Of a stretch of 64,000 nucleotides of DNA, positions 62,268 through 64,000 are shown piece after piece. The stretch spans positions 1 to 64,000 of the forward strand of contig CBDBJK010000007.1 in NCBI GenBank assembly GCA_965206395.1. The letters are read 5' to 3'. The position numbers and the translations under genes were made by a program. The stretch comes from CBDBJK01 sp965206395 (GTDB taxonomy: Bacteria > Chloroflexota > Dehalococcoidia > Lucifugimonadales > CATOSD01). Position 1 is the first letter of the stretch; each line of letters begins with the position of its first letter. Under the pieces are notes generated by a model. The model was not told the DNA's origin and did not search any database. It saw only the letters and a list, made by a program, of their open reading frames with translations.

Positions 62268-64000
62268 CTATATCGGCTGAACCGTATCGCTTTTCCAGCG
62301 ATTGATGGCAGCTTGACCTCGTGGGCTGACCGCTCGTTGCACCTGTATGTTTATCAAAGCCGGACGATCTATCTTTAGTGACCTCTCTATCGCCGATGGC
62401 AGCTCTTCGGGATTTTCCACGTGTTCGCCGTGACCGCCAAACCCTCGAACCACGAGGTCGTAACGGCTTGGCAGCAGGTCGGTAGCGACGGTCTTGCCGT
62501 AGACCCCTAGCTGAATCTGGCGATCTATTCCCCAGGCAGAGTCGTTGCCCATGATGGCGACGACGGCGAGATTGTGCCGGACGGCTGTGTCAAATTCCAT
62601 GCCGTTGAACCCGAATGCGCCGTCGCCGGTGAGCATGATAACCCGCCTGTCGGGATACGCGACCTTGGCGGTAAGGGCCGTAGGCAGAGTCGTGCCCAGC
62701 ATCCCTGATGGAACCACGTAGAACCAGTTTTTGGGGCTGACGGCTGGCAAGTACGCCCTGCCGAAGTGGCAGAAGTCTCCGCCGTCGAACACCAGGAAGT
62801 CGTCGGGGCGCAGTTGTTCTCGAAGCGCCTTGTGAACGAAGGAGGCGTGCATCGGCATGTCGGGCACGGCCAGCGACTCCAGTTGTTCTGCCTGCGCGTC
62901 TTGCTCGGCCTTCAACTCGGAAAGCCAGGGTAGGTCGCTCCAGGTGTGTTTCGCGGCCTCCTGCGTCAACTGTCCGATAACAGTCTCGATGTCCCCTGCG
63001 ATGCCTACCGCGACGCCTCTGTTGCGGCCTATCTCCGCCGCCGCCGGGTCGATCTGGATTACCTTTGCGTCAGCCGAAATGGTGGGAGGCATGGCGTAGC
63101 CGATGATGAGGTCTTGCTTTCGACCAAGCAGCACTACCACGTCGGCCTGACGTAGCAAGCGTGCGGCCCGGTTGAGGCCGTTGTCGAAGAAACCGAAGCA
63201 ATACGGATGCTCGTCCGAAACCAGTCCTCGCGCATCACCCTCGGTCATCAACGGCAGACGGGTCGTCTCGATGAACTGCGCCAGCGCGTCGCCTGACTCT
63301 CCGACTCCTTGGAAGGAATCAGGTCGGAGTCCGTCCCTACGGACCGCGTAGGCGGCTGCGCTTCCGGCGACGATGAGCGGCCTGCTGGCAGTGCGAAGCA
63401 ACTCCACTATCTGCTGTATCTGGTCGGGAGCGGCCAGCGAGGGGGTCATGCTTCGGTATTCGGACGGCTGGTAATAGCTAACCTCGTCCTCGGACACCTC
63501 TTGCTGTTGAATATCCACCGGAATAGTCAGGTGAACCGGCCCTCGGCGTCCGCTGTAGGCAACGCGGAGAGCGTGGGCAATCATGTCTGGAATGCGGCGG
63601 GCGTCCGTGACCATCCACGCGCCCTTGGTGGTCGCGCTCGCCATGCCAATCTGATCTATCTCTTGCATCGCGCCTTGACCAAGCTCGTGGAACTCGGCGC
63701 AGCCACTGATGGACAGCAGAGGGCTTTCGGAGTGAGTCGCATTCGACAGGCCGGGAATGGCATTGGCAAAACCGGGCGTGGTGTACATGGCGACGCCGGG
63801 CTGTCCTGTGATGCGGCCCCATCGTCGGCCATATGCACAGCCGCCTGCTCGTGGCGCGTGTCGATGAAGCGAAAGTCCATGCCGCCCATCACGTCCAAGA
63901 CCGGCAAAATGTGGTCTCCGGCCAGCGTAAAGACATTCTTCACGCCTTCCATCTGAAGTGCCCTGGCTATAAGTTGGCCGCCTGTAAGCGTCCTGGATGT
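62268..64000 (-). pseudogene. Thiamine-diphosphate-dependent enzyme, frameshifted and cut by the window end
   Basis: The N-terminal frame, open to the window edge (LTGGQLIARALQMEGVKNVF, TLAGDHILPVLDVMGG, catalytic-Glu motif DTRHEQAAVHMAD), shifts at about 63822-63824 where one base is missing. The other frame continues as GRITGQPGVAMYTTPGFANA, central domain ELLRTASRPLIVAGSAAAYA, and the ThDP motif MLTGDGAFGFNGMEFDTAVR ending NDSAWG. Restored, it is a full ThDP enzyme of the acetolactate synthase/oxalyl-CoA decarboxylase kind, distinct from the one at 5287. The stop at 62268 is normal. Pseudogene or single sequencing error. Confidence 0.82.

Overview
The window looks like a chromosomal segment of a free-living bacterium, most likely Chloroflexota (Dehalococcoidia or SAR202-like). 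That placement is inferred from gene flavour only: class III CoA-transferases, paired acyl-CoA dehydrogenases, exosortase-type proteins, NHL and Spond_N proteins. No rRNA or other phylogenetic marker settles it. The housekeeping genes present are yceD, rpmF, fabD, nusB, acpP, ruvX, alaS and pncB, plus one tRNA-Ala(GGC).

Layout. (1) 1-3.0 kb is the end of an integrated element at a tRNA-Ala gene: a tyrosine integrase, a phage portal fragment and a truncated IS1380 transposase. (2) 3.2-8.0 kb holds a GNAT acetyltransferase, an SDR epimerase, a DUF433/DUF5615 toxin-antitoxin-like pair, a ThDP enzyme and an NHL protein. (3) 8.2-17 kb is an IS-riddled signalling region: a GAF sensor kinase split by an 880-bp IS5-family element, then three OmpR-type regulators, each broken by a frameshift or by an IS3 element. 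Two of the three have lost the phospho-acceptor Asp. (4) 17-28.4 kb is the most interesting region. It is a same-strand, partly overlapping gene series: a protein with two Cys-rich knuckles and a QueD/PTPS-like domain, a PTPS_related polytopic membrane protein, a secreted protein with a C-terminal membrane anchor, an exosortase (XrtG-like), a processive GT2 glycosyltransferase, and a polytopic mannosyltransferase-like protein split by an IS5 element. (5) 28.4-31.8 kb is a four-gene overlapping ABC operon (two ATPases, two permeases). (6) 32.2-34.9 kb is a fatty-acid/translation operon with a clear promoter and hairpin terminators. (7) 35.1-38.9 kb is an IS cluster: IS630, IS1182, and an inverted, internally deleted IS630. 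(8) 38.9-64 kb is almost free of IS elements: surface proteins, a two-component pair, VTT protein, ruvX-alaS, a second exosortase with a companion membrane protein, pncB, then a catabolic-looking block (two acyl-CoA dehydrogenases, two CaiB/BaiF CoA-transferases, amidase, MFS transporter, second ThDP enzyme).

Functionally, region 4 reads as a surface-protein processing and glycosylation system. The block at 51.9-64 kb reads as CoA-dependent degradation of an organic acid or amide.

A caution on gene integrity: at least eight conserved genes carry exactly one 1-nt indel, mostly a missing base in a short G/C run. This suggests residual assembly errors as much as real decay, and I mark those genes as frameshifted. 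No CRISPR array or rRNA was seen.
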